Origin: Arthrobacter alpinus
GTDB lineage: Bacteria; Actinomycetota; Actinomycetes; Actinomycetales; Micrococcaceae
Length of the DNA stretch: 64,000 nt
Assembly: GCF_001294625.1 (NCBI RefSeq)
Contig: NZ_CP012677.1
Coordinates: 558,001 to 622,000, forward strand
Direction: 5' to 3'
Numbering within the stretch: the first letter of the stretch is position 1; each line of letters starts with the position of its first letter. Of the stretch, positions 16,577-26,711 are shown in pieces. Position numbers and translations under genes: made by a program. The notes under the pieces are model-generated. The model was not told the origin of the DNA, did no database searches, and was given only the letters and a program-made list of their open reading frames with translations.

Positions 16577-17775
16577 CGGCGCTGATCTCCACCGTGGTGG
16601 AGGCCTTCTCCGAGCTGCGCATCCACAAGACCCGCGTCCTGCTGTACCTGATCGGAGTTGCCCTGTCCGTCGCTGTCCTCACCTCCGTGGTGGGGGTGGG
16701 CAACTTGGCCAGGGAGGGTATGCGGATGAACTCCGAACGTGATGGCGGCCGCGAGGCCACCCTCTCGGTGTCCGTCTACTCGGATCCCATGGGGCAGCCA
16801 CGGATTCCGCCAGGACTAGCCGTGTGCTCGATGCCGCCATTGAACGGTACGGGTTCACGCACGCCTCCCGCATCATGCAAACCCAGGGCAGGTTTCAGTT
16901 CCCCCAGGGGGTCCAAAACGTTGAACTGAAGGTGGTGGATCCGCAGTACGTGTCATTCACCGTGTGGACGTCACCCAAGAAGGCTGGTTTGCCGCGGACG
17001 ACGCCGCCCGGCTGGCTCCCGCCGTCGTCGTCAACGAAGCCTTCTATGCAGCCGCCGGACGGCCGAACCTGGTTGCACAGCCGCAAGTGCAGGTGTTGGG
17101 GAAACAAAATTCCACCGCGGTCATCATCGGGGTCATGCCCAACGCCTATCCGGAAGCGATGCCGCAGGCGTTCATGCTCACGGAGGCGGCGGCGGCCGTG
17201 GGCATTGGTGAGATGCAGGGCGGCGGCATGGGCCAGGAACTGCGGATTGGGCGCCGGCTGGCATGGCCGAACAGCTGGTGGGTGTGCTGGGCCCGCAGCT
17301 GCAGGCGCAGTTGCCCGGCAGGTTCGTGAACGTGTATCGCAGCGACTACGCCGCCTACGGGGACCCCTTTGCCATGGTGCAGTTGCTGGTTTCGGGCATT
17401 GCGGCCCTGATCCTGCTGCTGGGCGCCGTGGGGCTGTTGAATGTTTCCATGGTTACCGTCCGGTACCGGGTGCGCGAGATCGGCATCCGGCGCAGCTTCG
17501 GCGCCACGTCTGGGCGGATCTTCACCGGCGTCATGATGGAGTCGGTGGTGGGGACCACCATGGCCGGCGCGCTGGGTGTGATGCTGGCAGTGGTCGTGGT
17601 GAAGAACCCGTTCATCGAATCGAAGGTGGCGCCCGGCCTGGACCTTTACCCGGCCTTCCCTGTGGAGGCCGCACTGTTGGGGTTGGGGGCCTCGGTGCTG
17701 GTGGGGGCGCTCGCCGGTGCCATCCCGGCGCTCGTGGCGATCAGGGTCAAGGTCATGGACGCCATAAGGTTTTAG
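16573..17775 (+). pseudogene. Frameshifted FtsX/MacB-like ABC permease
   Basis: A single permease is spread over three frames. Its N-terminus with the first membrane helix (from 16573) is in frame 1. The next part (ERYGFTHASRIM, from about 16800) is in frame 3. A further segment (from about 16960, AAAGRPNLVAQPQVQ) is in frame 2. The three C-terminal helices and the REIGIRRSFGA motif (from about 17263) are again in frame 1. At least three indels are needed to restore it. Together with the truncated ATPase this is a decayed exporter, unless the read contains clustered sequencing errors. Confidence 0.8.
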
Positions 17776-17794
17776 CACGCCCCGCTACTGGTGA

Positions 17795-18361
17795 TTATTG
17801 CTTTGCGGGACAGGGAAGCTGGCAGTGTATGACGTGCAGATCGACCGTGTTGTTCTGGGTCGTAAAGATACCTAGTTCGGTGAAAACCCATCGTTGGTAC
17901 ACCTCCCTTGCGGTGGTGGCCTGCCCATAGACCCCGAGCACTACGTGGGTTTCCGCCCTGCCGGAAAAGATGGTAGCTAGGGCTGACTTGGCAATTCTCT
18001 GGCCACGCGCCGCCGGGTCAACGGCTAGTTCATGAACGACGAGGACCTCCTGCGGGTCCGTAGGGAGCTGCGAACTTTTCCCAACGCTTTGGGCGATCGT
18101 TGCGAGAATGTTCTGCCAAGAGTCATCGCCATGCAAGCTGTGAACCAGAGCAAACCCAAGGAGTTGCTCCTCATGTGAGCAGGTGAGAAGTCGTCCGGCG
18201 GATTGGGCCAATTGGGCTGGTCCCCAGTCCACGATCTGGAGTAGCTCCGCAGGGTCTTCACAATAGGGCTCGGCTGCAAAGATCTCGACGAAGAGAGCGG
18301 AAACCTTAGACCAAAGTGTAGGGCTAGCTGAGCCGTTGAAGGTCTCATAGAGGGCAGGCAT
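17795..18361 (-). CDS. GNAT family N-acetyltransferase
   Basis: About 188 residues. The acetyl-CoA-binding motif A is seen as VHELAVDPAARGQRIAKSALATI near residues 117-139, the classic GNAT R-G-x-G/A-x-G/A position. The preceding region contains LLGFALVHSLHGD. The substrate is unknown. I prefer ATG 18361; an in-frame GTG at 18394 would add eleven residues, and neither has a strong ribosome-binding site. It converges with the decayed exporter and lies where conserved synteny (DUF255 to TrhA) is broken, so it may be an acquired gene. Confidence 0.75.
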   Translation of the reverse strand: MPALYETFNGSASPTLWSKVSALFVEIFAAEPYCEDPAELLQIVDWGPAQLAQSAGRLLTCSHEEQLLGFALVHSLHGDDSWQNILATIAQSVGKSSQLPTDPQEVLVVHELAVDPAARGQRIAKSALATIFSGRAETHVVLGVYGQATTAREVYQRWVFTELGIFTTQNNTVDLHVIHCQLPCPAKQ

Positions 18362-18408
18362 CACAGGTTTTCTCGCGCTGGCAAGTTGAACCACCGCAGG
18401 TGTAGTTG

Positions 18409-19056
18409 CTAGTTAAGGACCACCAGCACGACGGCGAGGAAATGGGTGGCGAACCCTGCCACGGTCAACGCGTGGAACAGTTCATGGAAGCCAAAGTGCC
18501 GGGCACTGAAGTTGGGTTTCTTGATCCCGTAAATGACAGCTCCTGCAATGTAGAACGCGCCACCCACGCAGATCAAGATGGTGGGCAGGGCCCCCGCCGC
18601 CCAGAATTGCGGCAGGAAGAACAGCGCCGTCACGCCCAGCAAGACGTAGATGGGCACGTACAGCCAGCGCGGGGCGCCCACCCACAGCACCCGGAAGAGC
18701 ACCCCCGCCAGAGCTCCGGACCAGATCAGCCACAACAGCAAGGTGGCGGTGGGAGGCGGCAGCATCAGTGCCGAAAGCGGCGTGTAGGAGCCGGCGATGA
18801 CCAGCATGATGTTGCTGTGGTCCACGCGCTTGAGCAGCCGCTTGGTCCGAGGCTGCCAGTTCCCGAGGTGATATAGCGCGCTCGTACCAAATAAAAGTAC
18901 GCCCGTCACGGTGTAAATAAAGGTCGTCACCTTGGCGGTGGTCCCCGGTGCCAGCAGCACCAGAAGCGCCCCGCCGATCAAGACCAAAGGTGCTGTGACT
19001 GCGTGCAACCACCCGCGCCAGCTGGGCTTGACGTCGGGGGTGAGGGGGCGTGTCAT
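18409..19056 (-). CDS. trhA: PAQR family membrane homeostasis protein TrhA (hemolysin III-like)
   Basis: A 215-residue protein with seven hydrophobic helices. It has the PAQR/hemolysin III signatures: SALYHLGNW with the metal-binding histidine near residue 61, DHSNIMLVIAGSYTP near 80, and the C-terminal GFHELFHALTVAGFATHF with two histidines. Members influence membrane fluidity and are predicted zinc hydrolases; the name hemolysin is historical. The ATG at 19056 is preferred over 19068 because TATGAT lies seven bases upstream, giving a leaderless message. Position matches Rv1085c, divergent from an isoprenyl transferase. Confidence 0.9.
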   Translation of the reverse strand: MTRPLTPDVKPSWRGWLHAVTAPLVLIGGALLVLLAPGTTAKVTTFIYTVTGVLLFGTSALYHLGNWQPRTKRLLKRVDHSNIMLVIAGSYTPLSALMLPPPTATLLLWLIWSGALAGVLFRVLWVGAPRWLYVPIYVLLGVTALFFLPQFWAAGALPTILICVGGAFYIAGAVIYGIKKPNFSARHFGFHELFHALTVAGFATHFLAVVLVVLN

Positions 19057-19063
19057 GGTCAAA

Positions 19064-19069
19064 ATCATA
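19064..19069 (-). promoter_or_regulatory. -10 box TATGAT for leaderless trhA transcript
   Basis: Read on the minus strand, TATGAT is followed by 7 nt and then ATG at 19056. It overlaps the alternative upstream ATG, which would therefore not be in the message. Confidence 0.6.
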
Positions 19070-19219
19070 GCGCCGAACCCACCATGTTACTGGACAGTAG
19101 TATTTGTTGTTTTAGTTCTTGGCGGAAATGCGCGGCACTGCCGGGTAATCTAGGTCTAGTACGTTTCCCCGGCTGGCAGGCCACAATTGGTAAAGGCATG
19201 GTGCACACTCGTGAGGTTG

Positions 19220-19993
19220 ATGCCCGGCCCGCTGCAGATGCCCAAATTCCTGTACAACTACTATGAAAGAAGTCTCGGCAAATCCCTCGACGCCAGCAGC
19301 GTGCCCGGGCACATCGGCGTCATGGTGGACGGCAACCGCCGCTGGGCCAAGCAGTTCAACGCGCCCACCAGTCAGGGCCATCAGGCCGGTGCGGATAAGA
19401 TCCTGGAATTTTTGGGATGGTGCCAGGACCTGGGCATCAAGGTGGTCACCTTGTACATGCTCTCCACCGACAACATGAGCCGCTCCCCGGAGGAGCTGGA
19501 CGAGCTCATGGGGATCATCGCCAACACCCTTGACCTGCTCGACGCCGATGCCCACATCAGCGTCCACGCCATGGGCGCCCCCGAACTGCTCCCGGACTAC
19601 CTGGCCGAGCGCCTCTCCACCCTGACCACCAGGGTCCCCGCCACCGAGCGTATCCATGTGAACATGGCCATCGGCTATGGTGGGCGCCGGGAAATCGTCG
19701 ACGCCGTCCGTGAACTGTTGCGCGACGCGGACAGCGCCGGGCGCACCATGGAAGAAGTGGCCGACACCTTGAGCGTGGATGACATCTCCAAGTTCCTGTA
19801 CACCCGCGGCCAGCCCGATCCCGACCTTGTCATCCGCACTTCCGGCGAACAGCGACTTTCGGGCTTTTTGATGTGGCAAAGCGCCTACAGCGAGTTTTAC
19901 TTTTGTGAGGCGCTCTGGCCGGCGTTTAGAAAAATCGATTTCCTCCGGGCCCTGCGCGACTACGCCGGCCGCAGCCGCCGTTTCGGCAGCTAA
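19220..19993 (+). CDS. Isoprenyl transferase (cis-prenyltransferase; short-chain Z-isoprenyl diphosphate synthase-like)
   Basis: About 257 residues. It condenses isopentenyl diphosphate onto an allylic diphosphate in cis configuration to make polyprenyl diphosphates for cell-wall lipid carriers. The catalytic aspartate motif HIGVMVDGNRRWAK is near the N-terminus and the C-terminal RTSGEQRLSGFLMWQSAYSE signature is intact. The gene sits beside trhA, as Rv1086 does beside Rv1085c. The start is uncertain. In-frame ATGs lie at 19187, 19220 and 19238; a GTGAGG just before 19220 favours it weakly. Confidence 0.88.
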   Translation: MPGPLQMPKFLYNYYERSLGKSLDASSVPGHIGVMVDGNRRWAKQFNAPTSQGHQAGADKILEFLGWCQDLGIKVVTLYMLSTDNMSRSPEELDELMGIIANTLDLLDADAHISVHAMGAPELLPDYLAERLSTLTTRVPATERIHVNMAIGYGGRREIVDAVRELLRDADSAGRTMEEVADTLSVDDISKFLYTRGQPDPDLVIRTSGEQRLSGFLMWQSAYSEFYFCEALWPAFRKIDFLRALRDYAGRSRRFGS

Positions 19994-20169
19994 GGCAGAG
20001 CCGGCCACCAGGTAACCAAATGTTCACCGGAAAGACACCCGACACGAGCCTGGGGTGCGAGCCGCAGCCGCCCTCTCCGGAGTAGTTTGGCAGTAGTGGC
20101 CACGGCATCCCCGCCCGCCACACCTATTGATCTTCGGGTCGAGCACTGGCCCGGAAGGCTGGAGTCGGC

Positions 20170-21513
20170 ATGGTTGAGACAATGAAACTCGAACAGCATT
20201 CACAGCACACCCGCCTGGGGCAGGAACTGCGCAGCTACGTGATTGACACCTCCGTGCTCCTCTCGGATCCGCGGGCCATCCTGCGTTTCGCCGAACACGA
20301 GGTCATTGTCCCGATAGTTGTCATCTCCGAGCTGGAAGCCAAGCGGCACGACCCCGAACTGGGCTATTTTGCCCGCACCGCCTTGCGCCTGCTCGATGAC
20401 CTCCGTGCACGGCACGGCGGCTTGAGCGTACCCATCCCCTTGGGCGACGACGGCGGATCCTTCCGTGTGGAGCTCAACCACGTCTCCTCGGAGGTGCTTC
20501 CCGCGGGGATCCGGGGAACGGACAACGACTCCCGCATCCTCGCCGTCGCCAAGAACCTGGCGAACGAGGGCCGCAACGTGGTGGTGGTCTCCAAGGACGT
20601 CCCCATGCGGGTGAAGGCCTCCGCCATGGGCCTGGCCGCCGACGAATACCGCAACGAGCTGGTCCACGACTCCGGCTGGACGGGTGTGGCGGAACTGGAG
20701 CTTGGTGAGGAGGACATGACCGCCCTGTACAATCACGAGCCCGTGCTGATCCCCGAAGCCGCCGCCCTGCCCACCAACACGGGACTGGTGCTGACAAGCA
20801 ACCGCAGTTCGGCACTGGGCCGGGTGGGGGCCGACCAGCAGGTGCGGCTCGTCAAAGGGGACAGGGACGTGTTTGGGCTGCACGGGCGTTCGGCCGAACA
20901 GCGCCTGGCCCTGGACCTGCTCATGGACCCCGAGGTCGGCATCGTCTCCCTCGGCGGGCGCGCCGGCACGGGCAAGAGCGCCCTGGCCCTGTGCGCCGGG
21001 CTGGAAGCGGTACTCGAACGCAACGAACACCGCAAGGTGGTGGTGTTCCGGCCGCTATACGCGGTGGGAGGCCAGGAGCTGGGCTACCTGCCGGGCTCGG
21101 AGAGCGAGAAGATGAACCCGTGGGCGCAGGCGGTTTTCGACACGCTCGGCTCGGTGGTAACCGAGCGCGTCATGGCGGAGATCATGGAGCGCGGCCTGCT
21201 GGAGGTGCTGCCGCTGACCCACATCCGCGGCCGCTCCCTGCACGATTCCTTCGTGATCGTCGACGAGGCGCAGTCATTGGAAAAGAACGTGCTGCTGACG
21301 GTCATGAGCCGGATCGGGCAAAACTCCAAGATTGTGCTCACCCACGACATCGCACAGCGCGACAACCTCCGGGTGGGCCGCCATGACGGGATCGCCGCCG
21401 TCGTTGAAACCCTCAAGGGGCATCCGCTCTTTGGCCATGTCACTCTCACCCGCTCTGAGCGTTCGCCCATCGCGGCGCTAGTGACGGAGATGTTGGAACG
21501 GGCGGAAATCTAG
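20170..21513 (+). CDS. PhoH-family protein with N-terminal PIN domain (PhoH2/YlaK)
   Basis: A 447-residue fusion. Residues about 20-150 are a PIN ribonuclease domain ([12 protein letters not shown], conserved acidic residues, [16 protein letters not shown]). Residues about 235-445 are a PhoH P-loop ATPase with Walker [13 protein letters not shown] and Walker [13 protein letters not shown]. Mycobacterial PhoH2 is reported to be a sequence-specific RNA helicase/RNase; here that is inferred from identical architecture. ATG 20170 has GGAG nine bases upstream. Synteny matches Rv1095. Confidence 0.92.
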   Translation: MVETMKLEQHSQHTRLGQELRSYVIDTSVLLSDPRAILRFAEHEVIVPIVVISELEAKRHDPELGYFARTALRLLDDLRARHGGLSVPIPLGDDGGSFRVELNHVSSEVLPAGIRGTDNDSRILAVAKNLANEGRNVVVVSKDVPMRVKASAMGLAADEYRNELVHDSGWTGVAELELGEEDMTALYNHEPVLIPEAAALPTNTGLVLTSNRSSALGRVGADQQVRLVKGDRDVFGLHGRSAEQRLALDLLMDPEVGIVSLGGRAGTGKSALALCAGLEAVLERNEHRKVVVFRPLYAVGGQELGYLPGSESEKMNPWAQAVFDTLGSVVTERVMAEIMERGLLEVLPLTHIRGRSLHDSFVIVDEAQSLEKNVLLTVMSRIGQNSKIVLTHDIAQRDNLRVGRHDGIAAVVETLKGHPLFGHVTLTRSERSPIAALVTEMLERAEI

Positions 21514-21562
21514 CGCGCGGGCCATCCCGGCCAGGGCCCTTTGCGGCCCGGGTGCTTAGCGG

Positions 21563-22354
21563 TTATGCGCCCGGGCCAAGATCCCACGGGATATGGTTCC
21601 TGACGTCGGTCAGGCCCATGCTGACCTCCTCGAAAAGGTCATCGAGCATGTACTCGTCAATGCCCAGCAGGATCATCGAGTGCCCGGCACCGGCGGTGTC
21701 ACCATCCAGGGACTGGCTGGCCACGCACACGGCCGTCTCCAGGTCGATCCGCACCACCGTCCGCCCGGGGTAAAGCAGGGGAGCGGCAGGGAAGAGCGGG
21801 GCGTAGCTGTTGTTGGCTGTCAACACGGCCTGGATGGCAGCTCGCCCGTGATGCTCCACGCGGGTGATGTTCTCAATCTCGGCGACATTGGCAAACGGCT
21901 TCTCCAGCGGGACGGGGCGCTCGCCTGCCAGTTCCACCGGGTCAAGGGCTGAGGCGAAACGCCCGGACCCATAGGCGGGCTCACCGTACAGGGCTTCGGG
22001 GCGGCGCACCACATACCCTTGGCTGTCCTTGACCGGGTTGGCCATGGAGGGCGGCAGCAGCCAAGGCTTGCGGTTACCGCTGATGAACAGGCTGTCCTTG
22101 GAGTCGTTGATCTTGGTGGTGGAAGCCAAAAGCCTGCGGTCCAGCGTCTCCACCCGCAGCGCCCCGGGCCGGCGCACCCAACATTTCATGGCCTTGAGTT
22201 CCATATCCGACGACGGGTCCCCCTCCCGGGCGCCAGCCTCCTGTGCCGCCGTGGCAACACCCATGTGCAGCTCAAAACGCAGGCTTTGCCAACGCCAAGG
22301 CGAAGACCGGCAGAGGTGGCGAAATGTGTCGTCAGTGAGCGCTTGGCCATTCAT
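21563..22354 (-). CDS. Conserved hypothetical protein of unknown function
   Basis: 263 residues, soluble, without a signal peptide or membrane helix. Hallmarks are an N-terminal LCRSSPWRWQSLRFE stretch, a long middle region rich in beta-strand pattern (RRPGALRVETLDRRLL, then PVELAGERPVPLEKP) and an acidic C-terminus (DEYMLDDLFEEVSMGL). I do not recognise a catalytic motif. The ATG at 22354 is supported by TAAGCT six bases upstream. It diverges from a prepilin-peptidase gene within 70 bp, so two leaderless promoters share the gap. It ends in a short AT-poor gap after phoH. Confidence 0.7.
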   Translation of the reverse strand: MNGQALTDDTFRHLCRSSPWRWQSLRFELHMGVATAAQEAGAREGDPSSDMELKAMKCWVRRPGALRVETLDRRLLASTTKINDSKDSLFISGNRKPWLLPPSMANPVKDSQGYVVRRPEALYGEPAYGSGRFASALDPVELAGERPVPLEKPFANVAEIENITRVEHHGRAAIQAVLTANNSYAPLFPAAPLLYPGRTVVRIDLETAVCVASQSLDGDTAGAGHSMILLGIDEYMLDDLFEEVSMGLTDVRNHIPWDLGPGA

Positions 22355-22360
22355 ATCCAC

Positions 22361-22366
22361 AGCTTA
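22361..22366 (-). promoter_or_regulatory. -10 box TAAGCT for leaderless transcript of the hypothetical gene
   Basis: On the minus strand TAAGCT is followed by 6 nt and then ATG at 22354. Confidence 0.55.
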
Positions 22367-22410
22367 CGCCGGAGCCGGAGAATAGCGTCCCGAAACGGTG
22401 CCCGGTGGCG

Positions 22411-22416
22411 TAGCAT
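22411..22416 (+). promoter_or_regulatory. -10 box TAGCAT for leaderless transcript of the prepilin peptidase
   Basis: TAGCAT, 6 nt, then ATG at 22423. Confidence 0.55.
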
Positions 22417-22422
22417 CACGCT

Positions 22423-22932
22423 ATGGTGACACAATTGGCGGATTTGTGGGAACAGAGCCCCTTGGCATTCTTCTGTGCCTTGCTGGCCTGCCTGTACTTT
22501 CTGTATCTGGCGGTGATGCTGAGCCTGATCGACATTCGTACGCACACCCTGCCGAACCGCTATGTGTTGCCCGCCTACGGCTTTGCCGGGACCTTGTTGG
22601 TGGCCAGTGTCCTGCTGGCAGGGAATCCAGGGCACCTAGTGCCCGTGGTGGGCGGGGCGCTGGCGCTGGGCGCCCTGTACTGGGTCCTGTGGGCGGTGTA
22701 TCCGGCAGGCATGGGTTTTGGAGACGTCAAACTGGCCGGTGTGCTGGGCCTTTACCTGGGGTTTCTGGGTTGGCAGCACGTGCTGATCGGAGCCGCTGCG
22801 GGTTTCGTGGCGGGAGGGCTGTGGGGCCTGACCCTCATTCTCAGCCGCCGCGGCACCGTCAAGTCACGCATCCCGTTTGGCCCGTCCATGATCGGAGGGG
22901 CCATGGCGACCATGGTGTTCTTCCCGGTGTAG
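22423..22932 (+). CDS. A24 family (prepilin) peptidase, short form
   Basis: A 169-residue membrane protein with five to six helices. The two catalytic aspartates of type IV prepilin peptidases are present: SLIDIRTHTLPN near residue 36, and GFGDVKLAG near residue 102. The N-terminal cysteine-rich methyltransferase domain of full-length PilD is absent, as in many actinobacterial and archaeal forms. It would process leader peptides of pilin-like proteins, but no pilus genes are in the window. The next gene begins 26 bp downstream. Confidence 0.87.
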   Translation: MVTQLADLWEQSPLAFFCALLACLYFLYLAVMLSLIDIRTHTLPNRYVLPAYGFAGTLLVASVLLAGNPGHLVPVVGGALALGALYWVLWAVYPAGMGFGDVKLAGVLGLYLGFLGWQHVLIGAAAGFVAGGLWGLTLILSRRGTVKSRIPFGPSMIGGAMATMVFFPV

Positions 22933-22946
22933 GACGGTGCAGCGGC

Positions 22947-22952
22947 TACGCT
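22947..22952 (+). promoter_or_regulatory. -10 box TACGCT for leaderless NUDIX transcript
   Basis: TACGCT, 6 nt, then ATG at 22959, inside the short gap after the prepilin-peptidase stop. Confidence 0.5.
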
Positions 22953-22958
22953 GATGGT

Positions 22959-23429
22959 ATGGGATCACCTGACTTCATTCTCAAGCTGCGAGAAAAAATT
23001 GGCCACGATCCGCTCTGGCTTCCGGGCGTGCGCGCGGTGGTGTTCGACGACGCCGGCCGGGTGCTGCTAGGTGAACGCTCCGACACCGGCGGCTGGGCCC
23101 TGATCACAGGCATCCTGGAGCCGGGGGAGGAGCCGGGCCCCGGCATGCTGCGGGAAATCTTCGAGGAAACGGCTGTGGAGGCACGGATCGAGCACCTGCT
23201 GGGGGTGGCCGCCGTCGGGCCGGTGACGTTCCCCAACGGGGACGTGTGCGACTTCTTGAACATCGAGTTCATCGCCCGCCACGAAAGCGGGACGGCGCGG
23301 GTGAACGACGATGAATCCGTAGCCGTGGGCTGGTTCGCCATCGACGAGCTGCCGCCGCTGCGCCCCGGCCACTTGTCCTGTATCCAGCGCGCCGTGGCGT
23401 TCGACGGGCAGCCGCACTTCGAGCGTTAG
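22959..23429 (+). CDS. NUDIX hydrolase
   Basis: 156 residues with a complete Nudix box. It reads G-x5-E-x7-REIFEETA, starting at the glycine of TGILEPGEEPGPGML and ending EETAVEA near residue 72. The box binds Mg2+ and positions water for cleavage of a nucleoside diphosphate linked to X. The preceding LPGVRAVVFDDAGRVLLGER strand pair is typical of ADP-ribose pyrophosphatase/MutT-like members; the exact substrate is unknown. The frame is open well upstream, but the start at 22959 fits the fold and a leaderless promoter. Its stop codon overlaps the stop of the converging gene. Confidence 0.9.
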   Translation: MGSPDFILKLREKIGHDPLWLPGVRAVVFDDAGRVLLGERSDTGGWALITGILEPGEEPGPGMLREIFEETAVEARIEHLLGVAAVGPVTFPNGDVCDFLNIEFIARHESGTARVNDDESVAVGWFAIDELPPLRPGHLSCIQRAVAFDGQPHFER

Positions 23430-23818
23430 CGGCCCTCGGGAACCGTCGTGGCAACCGTCCCGCGGGTGACCCTTGGCCGTTGGAGGAACTGCCGCACCAG
23501 GTTCGCCCCGCAAAGGACCATCGATGTGAGCACGCCGGCAGCACCGCCGAGCATTGCGCCGCCGATGATGATCATGCCGCGCAGGTCCAGGCCGTTTCCG
23601 CCCGCGAAGTACTCATCGTAGGGAGGCCGAAACACCGCAAAGGCAAGCTGCCCGGCAAACCAGCCATAAGCCAGCGAGCCCAACAGCCCGACAAAGAAGA
23701 ACCAGGCCATGCGCTTCTGCGGCTTCTTCAGGCACCATGTGCCGTAGAAAACCAGAGCAACAATCGGGATCAGCGCCAGCGCACCGCCCACCAGCAATTC
23801 AACGGTGTCGTAATCCAT
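23426..23818 (-). CDS. Hypothetical small membrane protein
   Basis: 130 residues with three hydrophobic helices (about 8-28, 36-58 and 82-105) separated by a KKPQKR basic loop and a PPYDEYFAGGNG loop, and a basic C-terminal tail. No known domain is recognised. The ATG at 23818 has GGAG five bases upstream and is preferred to the GTG at 23824. Its 3' end overlaps the NUDIX stop by four bases on the opposite strand, so the genes converge with no terminator between them. Confidence 0.65.
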   Translation of the reverse strand: MDYDTVELLVGGALALIPIVALVFYGTWCLKKPQKRMAWFFFVGLLGSLAYGWFAGQLAFAVFRPPYDEYFAGGNGLDLRGMIIIGGAMLGGAAGVLTSMVLCGANLVRQFLQRPRVTRGTVATTVPEGR

Positions 23819-23860
23819 TCGCACTCCAATCCTGGCCAGTTGCCGAGTCTACGCCAACGC

Positions 23861-23918
23861 AAAAGGTGCGTGCCGTGCGTCGTACTTTCCCAAGCACGAC
23901 GCACGGCACTCACCTTTT
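23861..23918. terminator. Long inverted repeat downstream of the MFS gene
   Basis: The 23-nt arms 23861-23883 and 23896-23918 differ at one base and carry A4 and T4 ends. It lies 10 bp beyond the MFS stop codon on the minus strand and upstream of the small membrane-protein gene, so it most likely ends the tetR-MFS transcript. Confidence 0.7.
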
Positions 23919-23928
23919 CAGCGCAACC

Positions 23929-26300
<2,372 letters not shown>

Positions 26301-26308
26301 AAAGTAAA

Positions 26309-26339
26309 ATTTTGCACTATTAATACAAAGGTGCAAAAT
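26309..26339. promoter_or_regulatory. Candidate TetR operator upstream of tetR-MFS
   Basis: A perfect inverted repeat ATTTTGCAC (26309-26317)/GTGCAAAAT (26331-26339) with a 13-bp AT-rich spacer that could hold the -10 region. It sits 9 bp upstream of the tetR start, the usual place for an autoregulatory operator. Confidence 0.6.
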
Positions 26340-26488
26340 CGCGCGAATGTGGCGTTCGTCATATTCTCACTGCCGGGGCGAGGTGCTGTGAAAACGGAGT
26401 GTCCGGGCCCGGTTCCACCCACGCGTAATCCCAGTGTCATCCACGTTTCACCCAAACCGGGGGCAACCCGCGAAACAGGTGGGAAGAT

Positions 26489-26522
26489 GCACCGTTCTCG
26501 CGGGTAGGCACCGTTCTCGCGG
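26489..26522. repeat. 15-bp direct repeat, period 19
   Basis: GCACCGTTCTCGCGG occurs twice, at 26489-26503 and 26508-26522, separated by GTAG. No function can be assigned. Confidence 0.7.
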
Positions 26523-26571
26523 CGGCGGCAGGTGTAAGCGCGACGGGGCCATGGTGTGGCGGCGCTCATAT

Positions 26572-26616
26572 ACGACGGCGGGAGGCCACCTTGAAAAGGT
26601 GACCTCCCGCCGTCGT
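26572..26616 (-). terminator. Strong hairpin downstream of fumC
   Basis: The 21-nt arms 26572-26592 and 26596-26616 pair with a single wobble around a 3-nt loop. On the minus strand it lies about 95 bp after the fumC stop. Confidence 0.65.
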
Positions 26617-26711
26617 GCTTGAGAACAGCGCCGCCCCAGTGTTGCAATCACCCCAAGAATTCAAGATCCGATGCAACTACTGCGTCATGGTTGGGATGGT
26701 TGGGAGGGGGG

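Larger units (their letters stand above)
26340..26711. other. 372-bp intergenic gap: direct repeat and terminator, no gene seen
   Basis: Between the tetR promoter and the fumC stop there is no plausible coding frame. It holds a 15-bp exact direct repeat GCACCGTTCTCGCGG (26489-26503 and 26508-26522) and the strong hairpin at 26572-26616. Otherwise I see nothing in it. Confidence 0.6.

Noticed and set aside
26341..26711. CRISPR-like direct repeats
   Set aside because: Only two copies with a 4-bp spacer; no array, leader or cas genes in the window.
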